DNA of 14,851 nt, taken from the NCBI GenBank assembly GCA_958451615.1, contig CAUDQR010000033.1:1-14851 (forward strand), given 5' to 3'. Under the pieces are notes generated by a model that made no database searches, was not told the origin of the DNA, and saw only the letters and a program-made list of their open reading frames with translations. This DNA comes from an uncultured Collinsella sp. Its GTDB lineage: Bacteria; Actinomycetota; Coriobacteriia; Coriobacteriales; Coriobacteriaceae. Position 1 is the stretch's first letter. Every line of letters begins with the position of its first letter. Shown one piece after another: positions 1 through 6,762 of this stretch. The position numbers and the translations under genes are program-made.

Positions 1-153
1 GACGCCCATCAGGAACACGGCGTCGTAGCCCTCGTCGGCGACCTTGTCGGCGAGCGCGGTCATCTTCTTGCCGGTCTCGTAGAGCGCCTTGCCGTCCTCG
101 AGATAGCCCTCCTGGTCGAAATGCATGATCTCGATCTTCTCGGTTTCCTTCAT
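1..153 (-). CDS. SIS-domain sugar-phosphate isomerase/deglycase-like protein, N-terminal part (runs off left edge)
   Basis: Only the first 51 codons are in the window. The start is well placed: ATG at 153-151 has AAGGAG about 7 nt upstream. The N-terminus reads MKETEKIEIMHFDQEGYLED, then a helix rich in Lys/Ala/Asp and a hydrophobic strand ending YDAVFLMGV at the edge. In SIS (sugar isomerase) proteins related to FrlB/GfrF and GlmS, this kind of strand leads into the Gly/Ser-rich phosphosugar-binding loop, which would lie just outside. The gene begins 60 bp after the other SIS gene on the same strand, so the two are probably one operon. A 5-bp hairpin (190-203) lies in the gap. Tandem SIS genes are known from glycated-amino-acid and amino-sugar catabolic operons. 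The exact reaction is inferred only at family level. Confidence 0.6.
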   Translation of the reverse strand, partial: MKETEKIEIMHFDQEGYLEDGKALYETGKKMTALADKVADEGYDAVFLMGV

Positions 154-213
154 TTGTCTCTCCTTTCTGGGGTTGTTTCCACATCCCCCATGCCAACGGG
201 CATCAAAACCCGC

Positions 214-1329
214 TTACATTCCGTAACACTCAGCCGCTTTGGCCTTAAGCGCATTGACTGACTCTTCGTAGCCCTCTGCCTTGACCTCCATTTGCTTGGA
301 GACGGCATCGAGATACGGGTGCACGTTCCATGACTTCAGACGCTCGGCGATCATGGCCGCAATCGTCTGGAAGAACACAAGATTGGGAATTGCGCTGAGC
401 AGCGGAGCCACCTGAGGCACCGCAACCTCGTGAGCCCTACCCTTGGGATGGGCCGTGAGCAGCACCGTTTTTGCCGTAACGTTCGATAGCGCATCGGCGA
501 TATTCGCAAGACGCTCCGACCCCTGCGGATCGTCGACGATAAACACCAGATAGCCCGGAACGATCTGCATCTCGGGACCGTGGACGAACTCCTCGCCTTC
601 GTGATGCATGGCAGGAATCTTGATGGTCTCGCTCAGCTTGAGCGCTGCCTCCTCGGCAACACCATAGTTGGGGCCGTTGCCGACGACCATGGCGGGCATG
701 TGCTCAGAAAGCTCGAGCATGTGATCTTGGACATATGCCTCGGCGGTCTTGCACATCACGGCATTAGCCTGGATAGCCTCGCGCAGGTCATCAAGACGCT
801 GAGCAACGCCCTTGGCGTCAATCGTTCCGCGCGCCTGACCGCCGTAAATACCAAAGAGCACCAGGTACTCAACGAGAACCTCGACGCCCAGAGTCACAAA
901 GTCCACCGACTCGACGCCCACACCGTAGTCAAGAACGATGTCAGCGTGTTCCTTGATGGGTGCCTCGACGTTTGCCGTGAGCGCAACTGCAGCCATATCG
1001 TGTGCGCGCATGTAATCGAGCGCCGCAATCGTATTGGTTGAATAGCCGCTCTGCGAGACGGCAATGTTAAGCGCATGCTGTGGATAGGTGTGTTCAAAAT
1101 CGACGAAGGCCTCGGGCGTCACAACGGACACCTGCATCTGCAGCGCATCTTGCAGGTAATCGCGGGCGCAATCCGCAGCATGGCGCGACGAACCCGAAGC
1201 AACGATGCGCAGCGCGTCAAAAGAACCGGACTGGAAAATATCAACGAGCTGCGCTACCAGCTCAGACGAACGCTCGAGGTTCTCTCCCATACGCACATGG
1301 GCAAGCTGAACGTAATCGAGCATCTTCAT
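214..1329 (-). CDS. SIS-domain phosphosugar isomerase/deglycase (GlmS C-terminal-like)
   Basis: A 371-aa protein with two SIS folds and no glutaminase domain. It resembles the isomerase half of GlmS and the FrlB/GfrE-type deglycases. The first SIS phosphate-binding loop is SGSSRHAA (about 45-52), followed by SQSGYST (about 92-98) where GlmS has SQSGET. The second SIS unit begins near residue 213 (MVVGNGPNYG). The EEFVHGPE segment (about 246-253) matches the E-x-HGP element near the GlmS sugar site. The frame is open to an ATG at 1368, but GAGGTGAG lies just upstream of the ATG at 1329 (371 aa) or 1323 (369 aa), so I use 1329. It is the first gene of an operon continuing into the SIS gene at 153, under operator-like palindromes probably read by the HutC regulators. 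The family call is secure; the substrate (glycated amino acid or amino-sugar phosphate) is inference. Confidence 0.85.
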   Translation of the reverse strand: MKMLDYVQLAHVRMGENLERSSELVAQLVDIFQSGSFDALRIVASGSSRHAADCARDYLQDALQMQVSVVTPEAFVDFEHTYPQHALNIAVSQSGYSTNTIAALDYMRAHDMAAVALTANVEAPIKEHADIVLDYGVGVESVDFVTLGVEVLVEYLVLFGIYGGQARGTIDAKGVAQRLDDLREAIQANAVMCKTAEAYVQDHMLELSEHMPAMVVGNGPNYGVAEEAALKLSETIKIPAMHHEGEEFVHGPEMQIVPGYLVFIVDDPQGSERLANIADALSNVTAKTVLLTAHPKGRAHEVAVPQVAPLLSAIPNLVFFQTIAAMIAERLKSWNVHPYLDAVSKQMEVKAEGYEESVNALKAKAAECYGM

Positions 1330-1351
1330 CGTCTCACCTCGTAACAAATCA

Positions 1352-1368
1352 TTAGTATTTGATACCAA
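1352..1368. promoter_or_regulatory. Operator-like palindrome before the SIS operon
   Basis: On the minus strand this reads TTGGTATCAAATACTAA: 7-bp arms around CAA with one mismatch (TTGGTAT against TTAGTAT). It lies just upstream of the Shine-Dalgarno site of the SIS gene. A half-site of the same sequence, GGTATCAAA, recurs at 1391-1399 on the same strand, exactly 33 bp away, about three helical turns. A dimeric GntR/HutC regulator encoded next door is the natural candidate ligand. Binding is inference. Confidence 0.4.
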
Positions 1369-1454
1369 TCACAGTTACAGGTTACGGCTTTTTGATACCT
1401 CTTTGTCGATTAATTTATCCCCTTCGGCGAACGGTCGATTTTGAGCCATGTAAG

Positions 1455-1483
1455 GTTGTATATACAGCTGACCCAACGATCAA
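1455..1483 (-). promoter_or_regulatory. Probable promoter of the SIS operon with a GntR/HutC-consensus operator
   Basis: On the minus strand a -35-like TTGATC (1483-1478) and a -10-like TACAAC (1460-1455) are separated by 17 bp, each matching 4 of 6 consensus bases. Over the -10 lies a perfect 10-bp palindrome TGTATATACA (1457-1466), which fits the HutC-subfamily operator consensus GT-N-TA-N-AC. A repressor bound there would cover the promoter of the SIS operon. Two HutC-type regulators are encoded directly upstream. The -35 and -10 are weak, so the exact start site is uncertain; the palindrome is the stronger part. Confidence 0.45.
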
Positions 1484-1522
1484 AACTGGTTAGTTTCCCA
1501 GCCGTTATTCACAAAATACCAG

Positions 1523-2236
1523 CTAGTACGTATAGGTGTAGCCGCCCGTATCGCCACGATTGAAGGACTTTACATACTCGATAGCCTGACCGCTCGCGTC
1601 ATAGCTCACGCATTCCAAAAGCAAAACAAGATCGCCCTGTTCCAGTCCAAGGAGGCCGGCATCTCGTGCGCCCAGCGCTTCGATATCGAGCTTTTCCTGT
1701 GCCATGACTGGCTTTCGGCCCAGCATCTCATAGGTCTCGTACAAACTGAAGACCGACACGTCAATATCTTCGATGGTTGGGAACAGCAGGCAGGGAATCA
1801 GCGCCGTCTCAATCGATACGGGGCTACCGTTTATGCAGTTCAGGCGTCGAACGGAATAGAGCAGGTCGTCCTCGGCGATGCCAAACAGGTCGGCGTAATA
1901 TGGCCCCGCATAACGCTTGGAACGCGCGAGAATACGGACGGACGGCTCGCCGCCCGAAGCACGGACCGATTCACGGAAACCGACCGTGCGTTCAAAAAAA
2001 GCAGGTACTTTCTGCGCCACAAAGGCACCTTTTCCCCGAACACGGCGAATCTGCCCGCGCCGAACCAGCTCATCGACAGCGCTTCGGATGGTCAAGCGTG
2101 TCGTACCAAATTCCTCGGCGAGGTCTTTTTCGGACGGAATCATGGAACCCGTGGGATATGCACCGCGCTCGATACGTTCCTCGATGCAGCGTCGAATGCG
2201 CATATAAACCGGGGTGGCATCTACTGTTTCAGCCAT
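1523..2236 (-). CDS. GntR/HutC-family transcriptional regulator (first of a pair)
   Basis: A 237-aa regulator. Residues about 8-75 form the GntR winged helix: PSEKDLAEEFGTTRLTIRSA is the helix-turn-helix, and VRGKGAFV is the wing. Residues about 90-235 fit the UTRA effector-binding domain of the HutC subfamily, which usually binds small sugars or phosphosugars and releases DNA. The ATG at 2236 has AGGTGA 6 nt upstream. It overlaps the end of the other GntR gene by 16 bp, so the two are almost certainly cotranscribed and translationally coupled. Downstream on the same strand is the SIS operon with a perfect HutC-type palindrome over its promoter, so control of that operon is the likely role. 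Effector and targets are inferred from context. Confidence 0.88.
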   Translation of the reverse strand: MAETVDATPVYMRIRRCIEERIERGAYPTGSMIPSEKDLAEEFGTTRLTIRSAVDELVRRGQIRRVRGKGAFVAQKVPAFFERTVGFRESVRASGGEPSVRILARSKRYAGPYYADLFGIAEDDLLYSVRRLNCINGSPVSIETALIPCLLFPTIEDIDVSVFSLYETYEMLGRKPVMAQEKLDIEALGARDAGLLGLEQGDLVLLLECVSYDASGQAIEYVKSFNRGDTGGYTYTY

Positions 2237-2988
2237 TGTTCACCTGCCACGCTCCTCATGCCGTTCTCTTCGCCGTTATCGGCAAAGCCGAACTTTGTGG
2301 GCAAAATCACCGATTTGCAATGCTCCACAAAACGCATGTCCTTATCAAATTCGATCGAGCTCTCATAGAACACCGGCGTTCCCTCTTCTTGCTGGAGCAG
2401 CTCGGCCTCTTCGACGTTCAAACGCGAGATGGAGATATGCTCACGTCCATGCTCAACGCGCACGCCACCTTCTTTGAGCAAGACATCGTAAAGGCTCTCA
2501 CACTCAAAATCGTGCTCGGGAAGCGATGGGCACAGGGACAGGTTAACGTGAGCAGTCTCGATTGACGCCGGCTCGCCCTCAATAAGTCGAACGCGCTGCA
2601 TGCGGAGCAAGGGAGCGCCTACAGCCACCCCAAGCTTGTCGGCAAGCGCCTCATCCGCCTCGATGGTCCCGGTGGAAACCAGACGAGAAGAGGGGTGCAG
2701 GCCGGCAGTCCGCACAGCATCGGAAAAGTTATACGTTTCCTGGAAGATGTTCAGCGGCTTGGGAGGACACACATACGTGCCCGATCCGCGACGGCTCTCG
2801 AGCGTTCCACACGAGATAAGCCGCGTGATACCGGCACGCAACGCCGTACGCGAAACGCCAATCTCTTCGCACAGCACGCGCTCGGCCGGCAGGCGATCGC
2901 CGCCGGCAAGCTGATGGTGCTGGATATACCAAAGAATTCCCTCAACAGCATGATCTTTGGGGGGAATTGCATAAGATTCGCCTGCCAT
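2221..2988 (-). CDS. GntR/HutC-family transcriptional regulator (second of a pair)
   Basis: A 255-aa protein with a GntR winged helix at about 13-75 (LPAERVLCEEIGVSRTAL as helix-turn-helix, RRGSGTYV as wing) and a UTRA-type effector domain to the C-terminus. AGGAG lies 8 nt upstream of the ATG at 2988. It is clearly diverged from the neighbouring regulator (for example IPSEKDLAEEFGTTR against LPAERVLCEEIGVSR), so it is not a recent duplicate. Its end overlaps the start of that gene by 16 bp. It starts 38 bp after the 162-aa gene on the same strand, and I see no strong promoter in the gap, so the three may share a transcript. Two HutC regulators at one locus could read two effectors or form heteromeric control; this is inference. 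Confidence 0.88.
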   Translation of the reverse strand: MAGESYAIPPKDHAVEGILWYIQHHQLAGGDRLPAERVLCEEIGVSRTALRAGITRLISCGTLESRRGSGTYVCPPKPLNIFQETYNFSDAVRTAGLHPSSRLVSTGTIEADEALADKLGVAVGAPLLRMQRVRLIEGEPASIETAHVNLSLCPSLPEHDFECESLYDVLLKEGGVRVEHGREHISISRLNVEEAELLQQEEGTPVFYESSIEFDKDMRFVEHCKSVILPTKFGFADNGEENGMRSVAGEQWLKQ

Positions 2989-3026
2989 TGCACAGACTCC
3001 TCATTCAGAAACGTATGCCGCCAAAA

Positions 3027-3515
3027 TTAGACCAGCCCTCCCATGGCATCAAATTCTGCCTTGATCTTCTCGGCGACATTCCGATACGACTTATATAGAC
3101 TTGAATCGCGTTTGACTTCGTCGGTCATAACGGGAATCTCTAATTTGGAAACCTCGTCTTTTCCCGTCTGAACCGCCACAACAACGCCCATACCAAGACA
3201 CATATTACGCTTGGCAGCGTTTATTTTCGCCGCCTTGGCAGGATTTGCCAGGATACGCTGGGCAAATTCCTGTTTAGAGACCGCTTCTTCGGCCTCCGGA
3301 TCGCCCGCCTCGGCCACTTCGCACTGCAACACGTCCGCATAGTCAAAAATCTTCGGCTCGCCGCCGCGCTGATGCACGGCCCACTTGCGGCGCGTGGCGT
3401 CCTGGTAGATAGCCGGCAAAAATGTAAACCGCGGCGGGTCCAAAATCGTATCCGTGATGGTAAACACATCGGGATCAAAGGCATCCTGCGGGTTTTTCTT
3501 CTTGAACAGCCCCAT
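3027..3515 (-). CDS. Uncharacterised 162-aa protein (MGLFKKKN N-terminus)
   Basis: The frame is open to 3548, but the ATG at 3515 has GGGAGG 5-6 nt upstream and gives the typical start MGLFKKKNPQ, so I place the start there. No signal peptide is seen. Residues about 43-68 (RRKWAVHQRGGEPKIFDYAD) look like a small beta-rich module. Residues 85-105 are helical and Ala/Lys-rich, 106-118 is a Gly/Val stretch (LGMGVVVAVQ), and the end is an amphipathic helix. The layout recalls the part after the zinc finger in some DUF4428-type proteins, but I cannot confirm kinship. It may lead the transcript of the two GntR genes, 38 bp downstream. Function unknown. Confidence 0.65.
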   Translation of the reverse strand: MGLFKKKNPQDAFDPDVFTITDTILDPPRFTFLPAIYQDATRRKWAVHQRGGEPKIFDYADVLQCEVAEAGDPEAEEAVSKQEFAQRILANPAKAAKINAAKRNMCLGMGVVVAVQTGKDEVSKLEIPVMTDEVKRDSSLYKSYRNVAEKIKAEFDAMGGLV

Positions 3516-3552
3516 ATCAGCCTCCCGTACTAGCATTAAACAACTCAAGCTG

Positions 3553-3561
3553 AATATAGCA
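3553..3561 (-). promoter_or_regulatory. Extended -10 promoter for the 162-aa gene
   Basis: On the minus strand TGCTATATT is an extended -10 (TGn plus TATATT, 5 of 6). Transcription would start near 3546, about 30 nt before the ATG at 3515, with GGGAGG between. No good -35 is present, as is usual for extended -10 promoters. Confidence 0.4.
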
Positions 3562-3636
3562 CCAATTTCAAGCCGCCGCCTTACCCTATCGGTACGCGGC
3601 GTCTATGGCTCGCCCAGCGGAAAAGTTCACGGACGA

Positions 3637-3710
3637 GGGCCGGGGAGCCTGCTTTGTTTTGAGAAGTGGGCTCCGCGAACTTCTCAAAACAAAGTATGCC
3701 TCCCCGGCCC
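3637..3710. repeat. Long hairpin element 1 (GGGCTCCGC loop family)
   Basis: An inverted repeat. The outer arms are GGGCCGGGGAG (3637-3647) and CTCCCCGGCCC (3700-3710). The inner arms are CTTTGTTTTGAGAAGT (3652-3667) and ACTTCTCAAAACAAAG (3679-3694). The loop contains GGGCTCCGC (3668-3676). There is no T-tract on either side, so it is not a simple terminator. It shares outer arm, CTTTGT/ACAAAG step and loop with the element at 3838-3894, while the rest of the stem differs but stays complementary. It looks like a REP/BIME-like intergenic palindrome or a structured RNA. Confidence 0.7.
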
Positions 3711-3837
3711 CGGCAATGTATCGCTGACTGACCAAAGTTACACACGCAACATCCAAGGCAGCCTCAGCAAAGTCCCCATTACATTAAAAAAAATCAGCCC
3801 CCCGCAAAACGAAACGGCCGAGAGGGCCTTGCCCGGC

Positions 3838-3894
3838 GGGGAGACTTTGTCCGGGGAAGGTAGCGGAGCCCCCATCCCCGGACAAAGTCTCCCC
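3838..3894. repeat. Long hairpin element 2 (same family, opposite orientation)
   Basis: Perfect 20-bp arms (3838-3857 and 3875-3894; left arm starts GGGGAGACTTTGTCCGGGG) around a 17-nt loop. The loop carries GCGGAGCCC (3863-3871), the complement of the loop core in the hairpin at 3637-3710. On the minus strand the order GGGGAG, CTTTGT, variable stem, GGGCTCCGC, complementary variable stem, ACAAAG, CTCCCC matches the other element. Together they are an inverted pair 127 bp apart, as in bacterial interspersed mosaic elements. Confidence 0.7.
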
Positions 3895-3900
3895 CCCCCG

Positions 3901-4000
3901 GGGCGGCCCCCGCGCGGGGGCCGCGCGGTTTGCTTTTTTGGGGGGGGTTCTCCCCCCCCCCCCAAACCCCCCCAACAATCCCCCCCCGCCCGGAGGCGGC
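3901..4000. repeat. Extreme G/C homopolymer tract with palindromes in the xfp 3' region
   Basis: The tract starts with a perfect 22-bp palindrome (3903-3924, GCGGCCCCCGC and its complement). After GCGGTTTGC comes T6 (3934-3939), G8 (3940-3947), TTCT, C12 (3952-3963), AAA, C7, AACAAT and C8. On the minus strand, which is the sense of the xfp transcript, this gives three long G-runs with short spacers plus flanking GGG runs, fitting a G-quadruplex. The palindrome followed by GCGGTTTGCTTTTTT could terminate plus-strand transcription, yet no plus-strand gene enters here. No clear intrinsic terminator for xfp is visible in the minus sense. Homopolymers over 8 nt may vary between isolates or carry sequencing error. 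Confidence 0.6.
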
Positions 4001-4029
4001 CCCAGCGCGAGGCCGTCCCGGATGCCTAC

Positions 4030-6558
4030 CTACTCGTTGTCGCCTGCGGTCATCTGCGTTGCGGAGAGCGCGCCATCGGCAGCAGTTGCAGCAGCGGCGT
4101 CGGGCCAGACCCAGTCGGTAAAGGCCGGATGGTCGTAGCCCTCATCACACGCAAACTCAAAGGCCTCGGTGCGGAATGCCTCCCACTCATCAATTTGCTC
4201 GGCAAACTTATCGGCGTCGACCATGCGCAGCACGTCGGCGGCCAGTGCCCAGCGGTCCATGTTGTTCAGGCGCAGCATGTCGAACGGCGTTGTCGTGGAG
4301 CCTTTCTCCTCGTAGCCGTGGACGCGGAAGGCATCGTGGCCGGGGCGGTTCCAAATCAGACGGCGAATCGTGCCGGCATAAGCGTGGAACGCGAAGAGGA
4401 CGGGCTTCTCGCCGCAGCCGAACAGCTCAGCCCAGCGCTCGTCGCTGAGAGCCTGGTCGTTCTCGCAGACGTTCTGGATCTTGAGCAGGTCGACCACGTT
4501 GACGAACCATACCTTGATGCCCAGCTCGCGCAGCATGTCGGTTGCAGCCAGAGCCTCAAGCGTCGGCACGTCACCGCAGGTGGCGACCACGACGTCGGCC
4601 TCGGCGAGCGAATCGGCGGTCGATGCCCACTCCCAGGTCGCAACGCCCTCGGCGAGCTCCGCCTTGGCCTCGTCGACCGTCTGGAAGGTCGGAGCAGGCT
4701 GCTTGCCGCAGAAGATGGCGTTGACGCAGTCAGTGGACTGGTAGACGCGCTCGGCCACGGCGAGAGCCATGTTGGCGTCGGCCGGATAGTAGGCGTTTAC
4801 GATGTGCGTGTCGTTGGCCTTGTTGAGCAGCAGGTCGATAAAGCCGGGGTCCTGATGCGAGAAGCCGTTGTGGTCCTGACGCCAGACGTGGCTCGACAGC
4901 AAAATGTTAAGGCCGCTGATGGGGGCACGCCACGGAATCTCGCGCTTGGTAGCCTCGAGCCACTTGCAGTGCTGGTTGACCATGGAGTCGACCACATGGA
5001 CAAAGCTCTCGTAGGAGCTCCACACGCCGGAACGGCCAGTGAGCACGTAGGCCTCGAGGAAGCCCTCGCATTGGTGCTCGGACAGCTGCTCGACGACCTT
5101 ACCGGAGCCTGCCAGCAGCTCGTCGTTGGCCTCGTCCTCGTAGAAGCCGGCGTCCCACTGCTTCTTGGTCACCTTGTAGGCAGCCTGCAGACGGTTGGAC
5201 GCGGTCTCGTCGGGACCAAAGATGCGGAAGTCATCCATGTTCTTGGCCAGAACGTCGGCAGTGTACTCGCCAAAGACGCGGGCGGCCTCGGTGGAGCCCC
5301 AGCCATGACCCTTAGTTGCGACGGGGACCTCGTGGGCATGAATATCGGGCAGCTCGAGCTCGCGACGCACCTTACCGCCGTTCGCGTTGGGGTTGGCGCC
5401 GATGCGCAACTCGCCGGTCGGCATAAAGGCCGTCACCTCGGGGCGCACCTGGCCCTCGGGCGTAAAGAGCTCCTCGGGCTTGTAGGAACGCAGCCACTCG
5501 CGCAGCACGCGGAAGTGCTCGTGGGTGTCCTTGGCACTCGCCAGCGGCACCTGATGCGCGCGCCAGGAGTCCTCGGTCTTCTTACCGTCGATGTGCTTGG
5601 GGCAAGTCCAGCCCTTGGGCGTACGGAACACAATCATGGGGTAGGCCGGGCGGACCACGGTCTCGCCTGAGGCGGCCTGGGCCTGCGCGGTGGCCTTGAT
5701 GTCACAAATCTCATCGAAGACCTGCTCAAACAGGGCAGCGAAACGCGCATGAATGCTTGCGTGGCTCTCGTCGTCAAAGCCGGCGACAAAGAAGTGCGGC
5801 TTATAGCCCATGCCCTCAAAGAACTTGGTGAGCTCCTCATCGGACACGCGGGCAAGGATGGTGGGGTTGGCGATCTTGTAGCCGTTGAGGTGCAGGATCG
5901 GCAGGACGATGCCGTCGGTTGCCGGGTTCACGAGCTTGTTGGACTGCCAAGAGGTCGCGAGCGGACCGGTCTCGGACTCGCCGTCGCCCACCACGGCCAC
6001 GGCCAGCAGGCTCGGGTTGTCCATAACGGCACCGTAAGCGTGGCTGAGCGTGTAGCCGAGCTCGCCGCCCTCGTGGATGGAACCGGGCGTCTCGGGCGCA
6101 AAGTGGCTCGGGATGCCGCCGGGATAGGAGAACTGGCGGAAGAACTTCTGCAGGCCGGCCTCGTCATTGGTGATGTCGGGGCGAATCTCGCGGTAGGTGC
6201 CGTCGAGCAGCGACTGAGCAGTACCGGCGGGGCCACCGTGACCAGGGCCCATCAAGAAGATAGCGTTCTGGTTGTGGTCGGCGATCAGTCGATTGACGTG
6301 ACCGAACAGGAAGTTGATGCCGGGCGTGGTGCCCCAGTGGCCAACCAGGCGGTGCTTAACGTCCGGACGACCGAAGTCGCGCACCTCACCGGTTTTCTCG
6401 TCGACAAAGTCGGGGCGCATTAGCGGGTTAGAGCGAAGGTAGATCTGACCGACGGACAGATAGTTCGATGCGCGCCAATACAGGTCGACACCCTCGAGCT
6501 CGGAAGCCGGCACCTCGTGGCCCAGCTTTTGCCACGGCGTCCCCAGTGTTTTAGCCAT
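4030..6558 (-). CDS. xfp: Phosphoketolase (xylulose-5-phosphate/fructose-6-phosphate)
   Basis: An 842-aa thiamine-diphosphate enzyme of slightly more than the usual family length. It cleaves xylulose 5-phosphate, and often fructose 6-phosphate, with phosphate to acetyl phosphate plus glyceraldehyde 3-phosphate or erythrose 4-phosphate. Family motifs are intact: GHWGTTPG (73-80), GPGHGGP (104-110), [18 protein letters not shown] (160-177), and the ThDP/Mg motif [14 protein letters not shown] starting at 191 with the closing Asn near 225. The pyrimidine and C-terminal transketolase-like domains follow ([14 protein letters not shown], then [13 protein letters not shown]). The last ~20 residues are a loose Ala/Asp-rich tail. 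AAGGGA lies 9 nt before the ATG. Transcription is probably set by the LacI-family repressor gene 204 bp upstream, through two operators at the promoter. Whether it prefers X5P or F6P cannot be read by eye. Confidence 0.97.
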   Translation of the reverse strand: MAKTLGTPWQKLGHEVPASELEGVDLYWRASNYLSVGQIYLRSNPLMRPDFVDEKTGEVRDFGRPDVKHRLVGHWGTTPGINFLFGHVNRLIADHNQNAIFLMGPGHGGPAGTAQSLLDGTYREIRPDITNDEAGLQKFFRQFSYPGGIPSHFAPETPGSIHEGGELGYTLSHAYGAVMDNPSLLAVAVVGDGESETGPLATSWQSNKLVNPATDGIVLPILHLNGYKIANPTILARVSDEELTKFFEGMGYKPHFFVAGFDDESHASIHARFAALFEQVFDEICDIKATAQAQAASGETVVRPAYPMIVFRTPKGWTCPKHIDGKKTEDSWRAHQVPLASAKDTHEHFRVLREWLRSYKPEELFTPEGQVRPEVTAFMPTGELRIGANPNANGGKVRRELELPDIHAHEVPVATKGHGWGSTEAARVFGEYTADVLAKNMDDFRIFGPDETASNRLQAAYKVTKKQWDAGFYEDEANDELLAGSGKVVEQLSEHQCEGFLEAYVLTGRSGVWSSYESFVHVVDSMVNQHCKWLEATKREIPWRAPISGLNILLSSHVWRQDHNGFSHQDPGFIDLLLNKANDTHIVNAYYPADANMALAVAERVYQSTDCVNAIFCGKQPAPTFQTVDEAKAELAEGVATWEWASTADSLAEADVVVATCGDVPTLEALAATDMLRELGIKVWFVNVVDLLKIQNVCENDQALSDERWAELFGCGEKPVLFAFHAYAGTIRRLIWNRPGHDAFRVHGYEEKGSTTTPFDMLRLNNMDRWALAADVLRMVDADKFAEQIDEWEAFRTEAFEFACDEGYDHPAFTDWVWPDAAAATAADGALSATQMTAGDNE

Positions 6559-6616
6559 TGTTTATGTCCCTTCGCTGTGCGGTCACCCTCCAATACGGCA
6601 ACCTTTCGTTGGGACC

Positions 6617-6660
6617 AGTATATTTGCTAAAACGTTTTATCATGGTGAAAAAACGTTTTA
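6617..6660 (-). promoter_or_regulatory. xfp promoter with tandem LacI-type operators
   Basis: Two palindromes, TAAAACGTTTTA (6628-6639) and AAAACGTTTT (6650-6659), have centres exactly 21 bp apart, two helical turns. Both have the central CG step typical of LacI-family operators. On the minus strand a good -10, TATACT (6622-6617), lies just downstream of the first palindrome, so a bound repressor would sit between -35 and -10. No convincing -35 is seen. The adjacent lacI-type gene is the natural regulator; binding is inferred. Confidence 0.65.
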
Positions 6661-6762
6661 CCACCCTTATCAATCCCATCGATTAGCAAAACGCGACATT
6701 CACCTGCGGCGTTGATTGTCACAGGTGCTCCACATTCGGTCTCTGCAAATTGGTAAACTTGT

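Noticed and set aside
1490..1522. Intrinsic terminator after the GntR gene pair
   Set aside because: Only a 4-5 bp CTGG/CCAG stem with a T4 tail is present, too weak to call.
3637..3894. CRISPR array or tandem repeat array
   Set aside because: There are only two elements, inverted relative to each other, with no regular spacers or direct repeats.
3454..5670. 738-codon plus-strand open frame antisense to xfp
   Set aside because: It is a shadow of xfp in a high-GC genome. It runs through the homopolymer tract and hairpins and has no recognisable domain, while the minus frame is an intact phosphoketolase.
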